Shown in pieces: positions 25,295 through 34,703 of a stretch of DNA of 64,000 nt. Below the pieces are notes generated by a model. The model was not told the DNA's origin. It did no database searches and saw nothing but the letters and a program-made list of their open reading frames with translations. Position numbers and translations under genes: made by a program. The first letter of the stretch is position 1, and every line of letters begins with the position of its first letter. The DNA is from Mucilaginibacter gossypii (GTDB lineage Bacteria > Bacteroidota > Bacteroidia > Sphingobacteriales > Sphingobacteriaceae), in assembly GCF_900100945.1 (NCBI RefSeq), contig NZ_FNCG01000023.1, positions 1 through 64,000 on the forward strand. The letters are read 5' to 3'.

Positions 25295-25425
25295 GTCCCC
25301 TCAGGGTCTCTCGCAGAGGACCCTGAGGTATACGCCATGCTTATTTGCCGTCCTGGATAATCAATCCGGTAGATATTTAAATTGCGGTGCCCCTCAGGGT
25401 CCTCTGCGAGAGACCCTGAGGGGAC
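25295..25425. repeat. 34-base perfect inverted repeat around a 63-base core
   Basis: Arms 25295-25328 and 25392-25425 are exact reverse complements (34 bases). Each arm is itself nearly palindromic (CCTCAGGGTC ... GACCCTGAGG). It lies between the NIPSNAP gene and the efflux operon in the 381-base gap 25106-25486. It is probably a small mobile or REP-like element; no gene was seen in the gap. Confidence 0.75.
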
Positions 25426-25486
25426 GAAGATGCTGCAAACCTTTTGCACCTCTGGTGCAAGTCCATAAGTTGAACCTGCCGGCAAC

Positions 25487-26269
25487 CTAAAAATCAGAAT
25501 AATCTGCCGGGCGCAGAAAGATAATATCAGCATGGGAAACGTTATGCTGATACTCAGCTTTAGCCGAAAGCGTTTTCCAGTAAGCATCTTTACCAAAAGT
25601 GTCCCAATGCTTGTCCCGGTCTTCTTTACTGTTAAAAGTGGTCATGTACATTAAATTAGGCATATGACTGCCCGCAATAACCTCCGAATAAAAAACGGCA
25701 TTAAAACCAAGCCGTTTAAACAGGCCTATTTCATCGCCCACATTAAACATGGTTACCTTATTGACATTGTATTTTTCGGTAGGACTTTCATAACTACGCA
25801 ATTCATAAACCCTATCGGCTTTTTTAGCGGTCAAATTAGGCACCGCTGTTGAAGGCATGCCCGGAAAAGCCTGTAGTATAATTGTTTCAAAACGGGTATA
25901 AGGCTGATCATTATAAGCGGCGTCAATGTAATCCTTTCCATCCGCAAGATATGCGGCATCGGCCTGTAACTTTTGATCGATACCCATTAACTTGTCCCAT
26001 GATTGAAAGGGTGTAAATACATATAACAGCTTCGCGGTATCTGCCTGGCTTACAGGCTTAAACACACCGACATTCTTAATGCCGGCCCGGTGCAGCGCAG
26101 GTATGTAGGCCTGTTCTAAATACTTTTCAATGGTATTTTCCTGCGCCTGGGTTTTGTAATGGTATATTTTAAGCTGATAATAATTACGCGCCGGTGCATT
26201 TGCCAATGCCACTGCAGCGATAAATAAACAGGCAAAAAAAGCGATAGATGATTTTACAAAAGGTTTCAT
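25487..26269 (-). CDS. Exported NIPSNAP-family protein
   Basis: A 260-residue protein counted from the ATG at 26269, which gives a clean signal peptide (MKPFVKSSIAFFACLFIAAV, ALA). A longer frame would need a TTG at 26305. Two ferredoxin-like NIPSNAP domains are seen: YYQLKIYHYKTQAQENTIEK ... KNVGVFKP and VYELRSYESPTEKYNVNKVT ... RLGFNAVFYSE. NIPSNAP domains are dimeric alpha-beta barrels, mostly of unknown function, often linked to small-molecule turnover. It starts 33 bases past the stop of the hybrid kinase gene and may be cotranscribed with it. Confidence 0.88.
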   Translation of the reverse strand: MKPFVKSSIAFFACLFIAAVALANAPARNYYQLKIYHYKTQAQENTIEKYLEQAYIPALHRAGIKNVGVFKPVSQADTAKLLYVFTPFQSWDKLMGIDQKLQADAAYLADGKDYIDAAYNDQPYTRFETIILQAFPGMPSTAVPNLTAKKADRVYELRSYESPTEKYNVNKVTMFNVGDEIGLFKRLGFNAVFYSEVIAGSHMPNLMYMTTFNSKEDRDKHWDTFGKDAYWKTLSAKAEYQHNVSHADIIFLRPADYSDF

Positions 26270-26301
26270 AACTGCGTTATATTTTCGAAGTAAATATAAT
26301 G

Positions 26302-29300
26302 TCAATTCATTAAACCTGCATTATGTCCGTTTATATATTTACCCCATTTTTCAAGCATTTCCATTAAGTCAGAAAGTTTCATGGGCTTGCTCAGATAATC
26401 ATTCATCCCGGCGTCAATACATGCCTGCTTATCTTCAGGCATTGCGTTTGCGGTCATGGCAATAATTACTGGTTGGTCCTGCATGTTACTGCGGATAAAG
26501 CGCGTTGCTTCCAAACCATCCATATCGGGCATTTGTACATCCATCAAAATAAGGTTGTAATGTTTTGTTACCATAGCATTTAACGCAGCATGACCATTTT
26601 CGGCAATATCGGCGCTATAGCCCATTTTACTTAACATATGCATAGCAAGCTTCTGATTTATTAAGTTGTCCTCGGCTATCAGAATGCTCATGGGGTAATT
26701 TTTAGCAAAATCTTTAGAAAACGCTGTTTGCACCTGGTGGTACTCAGTTTTAATACCGCTGCCGGCTTTTAACTGCTCAACTATATGCTTATGTAACAGA
26801 TTATGCTTTGTAGGCTTAGTTAACACCGCGTTAAATACATTGTCTTCCCGCTTGCTTTGTTCGCTGCCTATCGAGCTTAATAATACAATAGGCATTTCAG
26901 GAAATTTCCGTTTTACTTCTTTAGCCAGCTGCAGGCCATCCATTTCGGGCATGCTCATATCTGTTATCAGCAGGTCAACATGCTCATGCTGATCGTTAAG
27001 CACTTTTAACGCCTCAGTTGCCGATGCCACAACTACAGGATCATATTTCCACTGCCTCAGCTGCGTGTCAATTATATCGCGGTTGGTAGCATTGTCATCA
27101 ACAAATAAAATACGCTTGTTTTCAAGCTCGGTAAGGTTAAGGTAAACGTAATTTCGTTTTACCTTTTGCCCCACTTTTGATTTTATGGTGAACGAGAAAG
27201 TAGTCCCCCTGCCTATTTCACTTTGTACGCTGATTTCGCCGCCCATTAGCTTAACCAGTTTTTCGCTTATAGCCAAGCCTAAACCAGTGCCGCCATATTT
27301 ACGGGTTGTACTTGAATCAACCTGCGAAAACGGCTTAAACAAACGCTCCAGTTTATCCTCGGCAATGCCGATGCCTGTATCCCTTATTTTAAAGATCAAT
27401 TCCAGGTCGTCATCTTTTTGCTCTTTTACCCCTACCAGTATAAAAACTTCGCCCTGGGTTGTGAATTTCACCGCATTGCCTACCAGGTTAATCAGGATCT
27501 GTCGAAGACGTATCGAATCGGAAATAATTTGAACCGGCACATTATGTTCAACCTGGTAAACCAAATCAAGGTTTAACCGCGAAGCTTTTTCGGCAAAAAC
27601 ATCCAAAACGCCTTCTATGCAATCGCGCAGGTCAAAATCCTCTTCATCAAGCTCCATATTGCCCGATTCAATTTTAGAAAAATCAAGAATGTCATTAATA
27701 ACCGTTAACAGGGCATCGCCGCAATTTTTTATGGTTTCGGTATACTCCTCCTGCTCGCTGGTAAGCCGGGTACTGGCCAGCAATGTTGCCATGCCGATAA
27801 CACCGTTCATAGGTGTCCGGATTTCATGGCTCATGGTAGCAAGGAAAATACTCTTGGCTTTATTGGCGCTTTCGGCTTCTTCACGCGCTTTTTCTGATGC
27901 CTCACGGGCCAGGCGTTCATTCGCTGTCATTTTTACCAAGCTTTCGGTACGTTCTTTTACCTGGCGTTCCAGTACGGTTTTCTGTGCCTTCAAAAATTTA
28001 ACCCGGTATTTAAAAATAAAGTATACCAAACCAATTATGGTTACCGCGGCAATTAATTTAAACCACCAGGTTAACCAAAACGGCGGCACAATAGTAATTT
28101 TTAATCCCGCTGAAGGTGGCGACCATAACCCTGATGTATTCTGATACTTTAACTTAAAAGTATACTCGCCCGGCGGCAAATTGGTATATGAAGCAGTATT
28201 CCGGCTTCCCACATTGTTCCAGTCTGTGTCGAAGTTTTCGAGTATGTAACTGTACTTCTTTTTATCAGATGAAGAGTAATCAAGCGCCGCATACTGTAAT
28301 GTAATTACAGATTGAGTATAGGATAATTTAATTGATTTGGTATCACTTATATCTTGTTTTAAGGGTGATGGGTCATCCTTGCCGCGGGCAATTTTAACTG
28401 TTTTATTGAACAATTGAAAATTGGTGATAACCAGGGGCATAAAGGCGGATGGTTTTAAGATCTGTCCGGGTGTAAAGGAATTAAAACCGTTAATTCCCCC
28501 AAAAAAGATCCTGCCGTCCTTAGTTTGCAGGGCCGAATGTGATTTAAATTCTTCATCCTGTAAACCATCTTCAATAGTATAGTTTTTAAAGATGTTCTTA
28601 ACCGGATCGTAGTTGGATAAACCATTATTGGTACTAACCCATATGGTGCCCAGCTTATCTTCGCGCACAGCATAAATGACATCGCTTGGTAAGCCATTTT
28701 TGGTCGTAAACGCCGTAAAATGTTTGGTAACCGGGTTAAATAGATTAAGCCCCGAAAGTGTACTGATCCAGATGCGGCCCTTACTATCCTCAAACAAATC
28801 GGGGACACTGTTATTGCTGATACTGTTACGCCTCTCGTCGTGCTGAAACCGGGTGAAGGTACCTGTTTTCCTATCCATCAAATTGAGGCCGGCATCAAAA
28901 GTGCCAACCCAAAAATTGCCGTTATGATCCTCAAGCAGGGAATATACCCTATCGCTGCTGATACTTTTAGGATCATTAGGATCATAATTAAAAGCCGAAA
29001 ATGTGCCCGACTTTTCGTCATACAAATCGAGTCCGCCGTTATAGGTACCTACCCAGATGCGGTTGTCGCGGGTTTGGGTAAGGGCATAAACATTGTTATT
29101 ACTTAAGCTGCCGTGCTTTGCCACGTCATGTTTAAAACCGGTAAAACTGCCGGTGCGGGGATTAAACCGGCACAAACCATCAGCCCAGGTGCCTATCCAA
29201 AAGTCACCTTTAAAATCCTGGATGATGTTCAATACATAATTTCCGGTCAGGCTATTGGCATTAGCCGGATCATTCACATAATGTTTAACGGTACCATCCT

Positions 29301-30492
29301 TATTAAACACATTAACACCGCCCCCGTCGGTGCCTACCCAAATATTACTATCCTGATCTTCATGCAGGCACAGTACAAAATTATTGGCCAGGCTGTTTGG
29401 CGATGAGCTATGCCTGAAATGCGAAAAACTTTCGGTACTGCGCTTATACAGGTTAATGCCGCCACTAAATGCCCCAAGCCACATATTCCCCATCCTATCC
29501 CGGCAAATACTGTAAATGGAATTACCATTCATACTGCCCCTGTCAATATCATCATGCTTGTAGGCTGTTATTTTTCCGGTTACAGGGTTCAGGATATTAA
29601 CGCCATTATTTTCGGTACCTACCCACAAATTACCGTTCAGGTCCATGTTTAATGCCAAAACACTATAGCCTGAGTTAGAGCCGGAATCTTTTTTATTCTC
29701 AAGGTAATGTTTAAATGTGCCTTTTCCCGGGTCAAATAAATTAAGCCCGCCATCTTCCGTCCCTATCCATAACCTGCCCTCAATATCTTCGTATATAGCA
29801 ATTACATAGCCTCCTGAAATACTGGCGTTTACCCCCGGCTGGCTTTGATATCGTGTAAAAGTTTCCTTCTTTCTGTCAAACAGATTAAGACCGTGGCTCA
29901 GGGTACCAACCCATAAACGGTGCTTGGAGTCTTCCTTTAACGCGGTTACATCATCGTCACTTAATGACGACAGGTCGGCCTCGTTGTGTTTATAATGAGT
30001 AAATTTATTTTGGTAGATATCAAACCGGTCGAGCCCGCCTTTTTGGCTGCCTATCCATAAAATACCATCATGATCAAATATCAGCCTGTTTACAAAATTG
30101 CTTGAGATGCTGTTTGAATTGGCGCTGTCATGAAAGTAATGTATAAACTTACCTGTTTTGCGGTCGAGCTTATTTAAGCCAAAAAGGGTGGCCAGCCATA
30201 TGTTGCCCTCTTTGTCTTCGGCGATATCTGATATCAGGTTACTGCTTAATGAATTATCATCCTGGATACTGTGCTTATATATCACAAAGCTATATCCGTC
30301 ATACCGGTTAAGGCCGTCGCGGGTACCTATCCACATAAAACCCCGGCTATCCTGAATTATGGTACTCACATTAATTTGTGATAAGCCCTCCCGGGTGCCG
30401 ATATGCTCAAACTTAAGGTTCCTATCTTGCGCAAACCCATTTCGGGTAATCAACAAGGCAACCACAACAAACAAATATTTATAGATATTCAA
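26302..30492 (-). CDS. Hybrid sensor histidine kinase with reg_prop propeller and two receivers
   Basis: A 1396-residue protein with a signal peptide (about 1-21). It has about a dozen two-component-regulator propeller repeats (DSRGFMWIGTRDGLNRYDG and kin) and a Y_Y_Y domain (about 735-800). A single span (WWFKLIAAVTIIGLVYFIF) and a coiled segment follow. The kinase has MSHEIRTPMNGVIGM as phosphoacceptor and HATPase motifs LINLVGNAVKFT, FKIRDTGIGI and GTGLGLAI. Two receivers follow (LITDMSMPEMDG; LILMDVQMPDMDG), the last ending about ten residues before the C-terminus. There is no AraC-type DNA-binding domain, unlike classical hybrid two-component regulators of glycan use, so it must signal through another protein. 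It lies next to the sugar-oxidation locus, which it may regulate. Confidence 0.93.
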   Translation of the reverse strand: MNIYKYLFVVVALLITRNGFAQDRNLKFEHIGTREGLSQINVSTIIQDSRGFMWIGTRDGLNRYDGYSFVIYKHSIQDDNSLSSNLISDIAEDKEGNIWLATLFGLNKLDRKTGKFIHYFHDSANSNSISSNFVNRLIFDHDGILWIGSQKGGLDRFDIYQNKFTHYKHNEADLSSLSDDDVTALKEDSKHRLWVGTLSHGLNLFDRKKETFTRYQSQPGVNASISGGYVIAIYEDIEGRLWIGTEDGGLNLFDPGKGTFKHYLENKKDSGSNSGYSVLALNMDLNGNLWVGTENNGVNILNPVTGKITAYKHDDIDRGSMNGNSIYSICRDRMGNMWLGAFSGGINLYKRSTESFSHFRHSSSPNSLANNFVLCLHEDQDSNIWVGTDGGGVNVFNKDGTVKHYVNDPANANSLTGNYVLNIIQDFKGDFWIGTWADGLCRFNPRTGSFTGFKHDVAKHGSLSNNNVYALTQTRDNRIWVGTYNGGLDLYDEKSGTFSAFNYDPNDPKSISSDRVYSLLEDHNGNFWVGTFDAGLNLMDRKTGTFTRFQHDERRNSISNNSVPDLFEDSKGRIWISTLSGLNLFNPVTKHFTAFTTKNGLPSDVIYAVREDKLGTIWVSTNNGLSNYDPVKNIFKNYTIEDGLQDEEFKSHSALQTKDGRIFFGGINGFNSFTPGQILKPSAFMPLVITNFQLFNKTVKIARGKDDPSPLKQDISDTKSIKLSYTQSVITLQYAALDYSSSDKKKYSYILENFDTDWNNVGSRNTASYTNLPPGEYTFKLKYQNTSGLWSPPSAGLKITIVPPFWLTWWFKLIAAVTIIGLVYFIFKYRVKFLKAQKTVLERQVKERTESLVKMTANERLAREASEKAREEAESANKAKSIFLATMSHEIRTPMNGVIGMATLLASTRLTSEQEEYTETIKNCGDALLTVINDILDFSKIESGNMELDEEDFDLRDCIEGVLDVFAEKASRLNLDLVYQVEHNVPVQIISDSIRLRQILINLVGNAVKFTTQGEVFILVGVKEQKDDDLELIFKIRDTGIGIAEDKLERLFKPFSQVDSSTTRKYGGTGLGLAISEKLVKLMGGEISVQSEIGRGTTFSFTIKSKVGQKVKRNYVYLNLTELENKRILFVDDNATNRDIIDTQLRQWKYDPVVVASATEALKVLNDQHEHVDLLITDMSMPEMDGLQLAKEVKRKFPEMPIVLLSSIGSEQSKREDNVFNAVLTKPTKHNLLHKHIVEQLKAGSGIKTEYHQVQTAFSKDFAKNYPMSILIAEDNLINQKLAMHMLSKMGYSADIAENGHAALNAMVTKHYNLILMDVQMPDMDGLEATRFIRSNMQDQPVIIAMTANAMPEDKQACIDAGMNDYLSKPMKLSDLMEMLEKWGKYINGHNAGLMN

Positions 30493-30743
30493 AATAACAG
30501 GCGGTGTTGAGTTTTAATTTTCGTGAAAATCCGTTCCTTAAAAAGAGAAACAGAATGGTTTATAGTTAACTTATACGGCTATAATATTTATAAGTTTAAT
30601 GTAGACAAAAAAAAGCAATGATATAAAAACTGAAAGCGGAATACACAAAAACCAAAGCTAACAGACTGATTAGTAAATAGACTATATAAATAGCGACAGC
30701 GTTTAGCAACCGTAGGTTCTACCTTTAGAATATTAAATACCAT

Positions 30744-30775
30744 AAAAAAAGCCTCCCGGCATTACCGGGAGGCTT
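30744..30775 (-). terminator. Terminator at the end of the sugar-oxidation locus
   Basis: On the minus strand AAGCCTCCCGG pairs with CCGGGAGGCTT around a 5-base loop, followed by seven T residues (complement of 30744-30750). It lies about 30 bases past the stop codon of the DUF1080 gene. The remaining 30493-30743, upstream of the hybrid kinase gene, is AT-rich with no gene. Confidence 0.85.
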
Positions 30776-30804
30776 ATCATATTTTCAAAAATTAGTAGCG
30801 TTGC

Positions 30805-31575
30805 TTACAGCTCTCTTACCCAAATATTGCGGAAGCTAAGCGGTTCGCTCTTATCGCCATGGGCCTGTAACTTAATTGGCGACGGGCCATGTTTTTTGCC
30901 TTCGTACGATGGTTTGCCGATGTATTGAGTAGGACCAAGCAGCTCAAAATTATTTTCAACAAGCACACCATTGAAAAATACGGTAGCCCTTGCTGCCGAT
31001 TTCAATGAACCGTCTTCGTTAAATACAGGAGCGGTCCAAATTACATCATAAACATTCCACTCGCCGGGTTTACGACCAGGGTTTGCCAGTGGGATCACTT
31101 GCTTATACAAGCTGCCTGCCATGCCGTTAACATAAGTTTTATTTTCGTACGAATCTAAAACCTGTAGCTCATAACCTGCGTCACCTTTACCTATCGAAGC
31201 TAAGAACACGCCGCTGTTGCCGCGGGCCTGCCCGCTGCCTGTAATGTTTGCAGGTACTTTCCACTCAATGTGCAGTTGGTAGTTGCCAAAGCTTTTTTTA
31301 GTTTCTATGTTACCGGTAGCTTTATTTACGGTAAGTACATCTCCTTTTACCAGCCATTTAGCAGGGGTTTTATCTTCAACAGAAACCCACTCGTCAAGGC
31401 CTTTACCGTTAAACAAAATAATTGCGTCTGAAGGGGCATCGCCTAAATTTTTGCCCGGTGTAACTACCTTAGGTACCGGTTCCCAAATCTCGGTGTCTTC
31501 AGGTTTGGCACTTTGCGCGTTTGCCATGAAGCAGCTGCCTGCTAAAAGGGCGGTTAGTATTAATGGATATTTCAT
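30805..31575 (-). CDS. Exported DUF1080 (3-keto-disaccharide hydrolase family) protein
   Basis: A 256-residue protein with a Sec signal (about 1-20, ANAQ). A concanavalin-like beta-sandwich follows: ILFNGKGLDEWVSVEDKTPA, NYQLHIEWKVP, GNSGVFLAS, YELQVLDSYEN, WNVYDVIWTAP, FFNGVLVENN, and KLQAHGDKSEPLSFRNIWVR at the end. The Pfam family is named 3-keto-disaccharide hydrolase; members cleave C3-oxidised glycosides. It is the last gene of the locus and would act on the product of the GMC dehydrogenases in the periplasm. Confidence 0.9.
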   Translation of the reverse strand: MKYPLILTALLAGSCFMANAQSAKPEDTEIWEPVPKVVTPGKNLGDAPSDAIILFNGKGLDEWVSVEDKTPAKWLVKGDVLTVNKATGNIETKKSFGNYQLHIEWKVPANITGSGQARGNSGVFLASIGKGDAGYELQVLDSYENKTYVNGMAGSLYKQVIPLANPGRKPGEWNVYDVIWTAPVFNEDGSLKSAARATVFFNGVLVENNFELLGPTQYIGKPSYEGKKHGPSPIKLQAHGDKSEPLSFRNIWVREL

Positions 31576-31593
31576 CTCTCTAAAATAATTGGT

Positions 31594-32469
31594 TTAAACG
31601 TGAAGCGTATTTTTAAGGTATGAAGCGCTTTTTGCAATGCTCACATACGGGTCGATATTGGTATAGTTTTCCTGCTCAACAATAAAGTGCTTAATGCCTG
31701 CAAGCTTAGCTTTACCCAATATGGTTTTAAAGTCGATATCACCGTTACCTATTTCAGTATTCAGTTCGGCATTGGTTTTATCCCTGTCTTTAACATGCAC
31801 AAAAGCGAACCGGCCGGGGTGTTTTTCAAAAATCTCAACCGGGTTTTTACCGGCACGCACTACCCAGTAAATATCCATTTCCATGGCTACCAGTTTAGGA
31901 TCGGTATTGGCAAGCACCACATCGTAAAAAGTAGTGTCACCAACCGGTGCCCACTCAAAGTTGTGGTTATGGTAACCTAATTTTAAGCCCGATGCTTTCA
32001 GGATCTCGGCAATCTTGTTCATTTTCTCGGCCACACCTTTACAATCATCAACAGTTTTAATAAAGTTGTGGTTTAAAGCCGGGATAATAATATGTGACTG
32101 ACCAATGGTATTGGCAACTTCAATGTAAGCGTTCAGGTCATCAGTTTTACCTGAGCCTAAATACTCGTCAAGGCCATAGTGACCGCTTGGAGTTGTTAGT
32201 CCGTTATCTTTTAAAAGCTGACTAAATTCTTTACCTTTTAATCCCCAATAACCGGTTTCTTTGTTAAAACCAAAGGTTTCAACTTCGTTATAACCGGCTT
32301 TTGCTACTTGTGCAATAACACCTTTTACATCTTTGGGTAACTGATCGCGCAGGCTATACAATTGCAGGCCCACTTTATTTGAAGCTTTCGCCGATACCAA
32401 TTTCGGCGCAAGCATTGCGCCTGCGGCCATTAATCCGGCTTGTGCTAAAAATGTTCTTCTGGTTGTCAT
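31594..32469 (-). CDS. Tat-exported sugar phosphate isomerase/epimerase-like TIM barrel
   Basis: A 291-residue protein with a Tat signal (MTTRRTFLAQAGLMAAGAML). A xylose-isomerase-like barrel follows, with VGLQLYSLRDQLPKD, LGYHNHNFEW, AMEMDIYWVVRAG, FAFVHVKDRD and HFIVEQENY. Acidic and His residues in these motifs form a metal site. Despite the family name, an exported enzyme is unlikely to handle sugar phosphates. Members beside GMC/DUF1080 genes are linked to 3-keto-sugar lyase or isomerase reactions; that role is inferred from context. It precedes the DUF1080 gene by 18 bases and is a paralogue of the protein at 46018. Confidence 0.88.
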   Translation of the reverse strand: MTTRRTFLAQAGLMAAGAMLAPKLVSAKASNKVGLQLYSLRDQLPKDVKGVIAQVAKAGYNEVETFGFNKETGYWGLKGKEFSQLLKDNGLTTPSGHYGLDEYLGSGKTDDLNAYIEVANTIGQSHIIIPALNHNFIKTVDDCKGVAEKMNKIAEILKASGLKLGYHNHNFEWAPVGDTTFYDVVLANTDPKLVAMEMDIYWVVRAGKNPVEIFEKHPGRFAFVHVKDRDKTNAELNTEIGNGDIDFKTILGKAKLAGIKHFIVEQENYTNIDPYVSIAKSASYLKNTLHV

Positions 32470-32519
32470 GTATTTGTTTTATTAGTTTAGCTTTTTAGAG
32501 TGATAAGGTGATGTAAGGT

Positions 32520-33413
32520 TTAAACATCACAAATATGCACCGCCTTTTTAAGCGAAGCTATTTTGTCTTTCTGTTTCGGGATGAACTCCTGGGCTACAAA
32601 GCCTTTATGCCCTACCTCCACAATGGCACGCATAATGGCCGGGTAGTAAAGTTCCTGGGTTTCATCAATCTCGTTACGGCCGGGAACACCGCCGGTATGG
32701 TAATGAGCGATGTACTGATGATTAGCGCGGATATTGCGGATCACATCGCCTTCGTCAATCTGCATATGATAGATATCATACAGCAATTTAAAGTTTTCTG
32801 AACCAAGCCTGCGGCAAAGTTCGGCGCCCCACTCTACCCTGTCGCACTGGTAATCTTTGTGATCAATTTTGCTGTTCAGCAGTTCCATTACCAATATTAC
32901 GTTGTGTTTTTCGGCAAGGGCAACCATAGGTTTCAAGCCTTCAACGCAATTATTCCAGCCTTCCTCATCGGTTTTACCGCGACGGCTGCCGCTAAAGCAG
33001 ATCAGGTTTTTATAACCCGCCTCTGCCACCAGCGGGATCATTTTGGTATAATTTTCATGCAGTTTGGCATGAAACTGTTTATCACCAAAACCATCGGTAA
33101 GGTTGATCTCGGCACCATTGCACATAGATGAGAACAAGCCGTATTTTTTTAGTGTAGGCCAGTCTGAAGGGCCAACCAGATCGATCCCTTTTATGCCGAT
33201 GTCCTTAGCAGCGGCACAAAGTTGATCTATCGTAAAATCGCCGTAACACCAGCGGCATACAGCATGGTTAATATTGCCTTTGAGCTTATCATCAGCCTGC
33301 ATATGTTTTTCAGTTTCGATGGTAAATGAAGATAATACACCCGACGCGCCAATTGCCGCCGTGCCCGCGATCATGCTTTTGATAGCCGACCGCCTGTTTT
33401 GATTTGATGCCAT
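32520..33413 (-). CDS. Exported hydroxypyruvate-isomerase-like TIM barrel
   Basis: A 297-residue protein with an N-terminal twin-arginine-like stretch (NRRSAIKSMIAGTAAIGASG). A TIM barrel of the Hyi/xylose-isomerase type follows: VCRWCYGDFTIDQLCAAAKD, KNLICFSGSRRG, VILVMELLNSKIDHKDYQCD, KLLYDIYHMQIDEGDVI, IAHYHTGGVPGRNEIDETQE and FVAQEFIP. Conserved Glu, Asp, His and Glu make the expected metal site. It probably isomerises a keto-sugar released in the pathway. It starts 2 bases after the MFS gene's stop, so translation may be coupled. Confidence 0.87.
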   Translation of the reverse strand: MASNQNRRSAIKSMIAGTAAIGASGVLSSFTIETEKHMQADDKLKGNINHAVCRWCYGDFTIDQLCAAAKDIGIKGIDLVGPSDWPTLKKYGLFSSMCNGAEINLTDGFGDKQFHAKLHENYTKMIPLVAEAGYKNLICFSGSRRGKTDEEGWNNCVEGLKPMVALAEKHNVILVMELLNSKIDHKDYQCDRVEWGAELCRRLGSENFKLLYDIYHMQIDEGDVIRNIRANHQYIAHYHTGGVPGRNEIDETQELYYPAIMRAIVEVGHKGFVAQEFIPKQKDKIASLKKAVHICDV

Positions 33414-33415
33414 AA

Positions 33416-34666
33416 TTATATTTCGGTTTGTGCTGATGGTTCCTGAATATCCAAACCTGGTTTTGTGGCCATGCTTGTTTTATCTTTAAATAAAGCGAGG
33501 AATAATATCAATACCACAGCGGCAATACCTGCAGGTATAAGCCAAATGGTTTGCCAGTTATGTGATGTATCGGATACTTTCCAATGATCAACAATAGGGC
33601 CTGAAATGTACGAGCCTATAAGCATACCTACGCCATAAGTAGCTAAGGTAATAAAGCCCTGGGCCGCGCTTTTAAAACGCTCGCCCGCTAAATTATCGGT
33701 ATAGATCTGACCGGTTACAAAGAAGAAATCGTAACAGATACCATGCATTACTATACCCGCAATAAGCATCCAGTAGCTTGAACCTGCGTCGCCGTAGGCA
33801 AAGAATATATACCGCAGTACCCAGGCCAGCATACCAATAGCCAGCATTTTTTTTACACCGAACCGCACAAAAAACAAAGGCATCGCTGCCATGAACGCCA
33901 GCTCGGATACCTGCCCCATTGCCTGTACACCGGCAGCGGCTTTAACGCCCACTTCATTTAAAAAAGGGTTGGTAAAGTTGTAGTAAAACGCCAAGGGCAC
34001 ACATATGGCTACCGACGCCAAAAAGAAAATTAAATACGACCTGTTTTTTAACAAGCTGATTGAATCTAAGCCAATGATATCGCCAAATGTAGTTTTTTGG
34101 CCCCTTTTTACCGGAGGGGTATCAGGTAAGGTAAAGCTTAATAAACCTAATATCAACGACGCTATTGATGCCATTTTGAAGGTGAGCACAAGCGTTCCGC
34201 TTTTTTCCCATCCTAATAAGCCGATAACAATACCTGCAATGATCCACCCTGCTGTTCCGAACACCCTGATTAAAGGAAACTCTTTACTTGGGTTTTGCAT
34301 CTGCTTAAATGAAACCGAATTTACCAGTGCCAGTGTTGGCATGTAAATGATCATGTAAAACAGGATATTAGGGTAAAACTTATCAAAATCAGCTATGGTA
34401 GTTGCATAATAAAGTGAGGCCGCGCCCAACAGGTGCAGTACACCCAGAATCCTTTGTGCCGAAAAATACTTATCAGCAATAAGTCCGATAACAAAAGGGG
34501 CTATAATAGCACCTAACGATTGCGTTGCGTAAGCACCCGCATTTTGTGTGCCGGTAGCCTTTAACGTAACTGTTAAATAAGTGCCCATTGTTACAAACCA
34601 CGCTCCCCAGATAAAGAACTCCAGGAACATCATTGTTGAAAGTTTTACCCTAATTCCGATATTCAT
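33416..34666 (-). CDS. NupG-like MFS transporter
   Basis: A 416-residue inner-membrane protein with about twelve spans. The opening IRVKLSTMMFLEFFIWGAWF followed by VTMGTYL is the start of the nucleoside:proton symporter (NupG/XapB) branch of the MFS. It also carries VNSVSFKQMQNPSKEFPLIRV and MHGICYDFFFVTGQIYTDN, both typical of that branch. Its place between the TIM-barrel genes and the cytochrome gene suggests it imports a sugar derivative produced in the periplasm rather than nucleosides. The substrate is not provable from sequence. Confidence 0.88.
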   Translation of the reverse strand: MNIGIRVKLSTMMFLEFFIWGAWFVTMGTYLTVTLKATGTQNAGAYATQSLGAIIAPFVIGLIADKYFSAQRILGVLHLLGAASLYYATTIADFDKFYPNILFYMIIYMPTLALVNSVSFKQMQNPSKEFPLIRVFGTAGWIIAGIVIGLLGWEKSGTLVLTFKMASIASLILGLLSFTLPDTPPVKRGQKTTFGDIIGLDSISLLKNRSYLIFFLASVAICVPLAFYYNFTNPFLNEVGVKAAAGVQAMGQVSELAFMAAMPLFFVRFGVKKMLAIGMLAWVLRYIFFAYGDAGSSYWMLIAGIVMHGICYDFFFVTGQIYTDNLAGERFKSAAQGFITLATYGVGMLIGSYISGPIVDHWKVSDTSHNWQTIWLIPAGIAAVVLILFLALFKDKTSMATKPGLDIQEPSAQTEI

Positions 34667-34703
34667 AATTATATTTTAAAGCCAGACTAACTTATCCTTC
34701 TCG

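Noticed and set aside
26269..26305. TTG start for the NIPSNAP gene overlapping the kinase stop
   Set aside because: The ATG at 26269 directly opens a normal signal peptide, whereas the extension is charged and would bury it.
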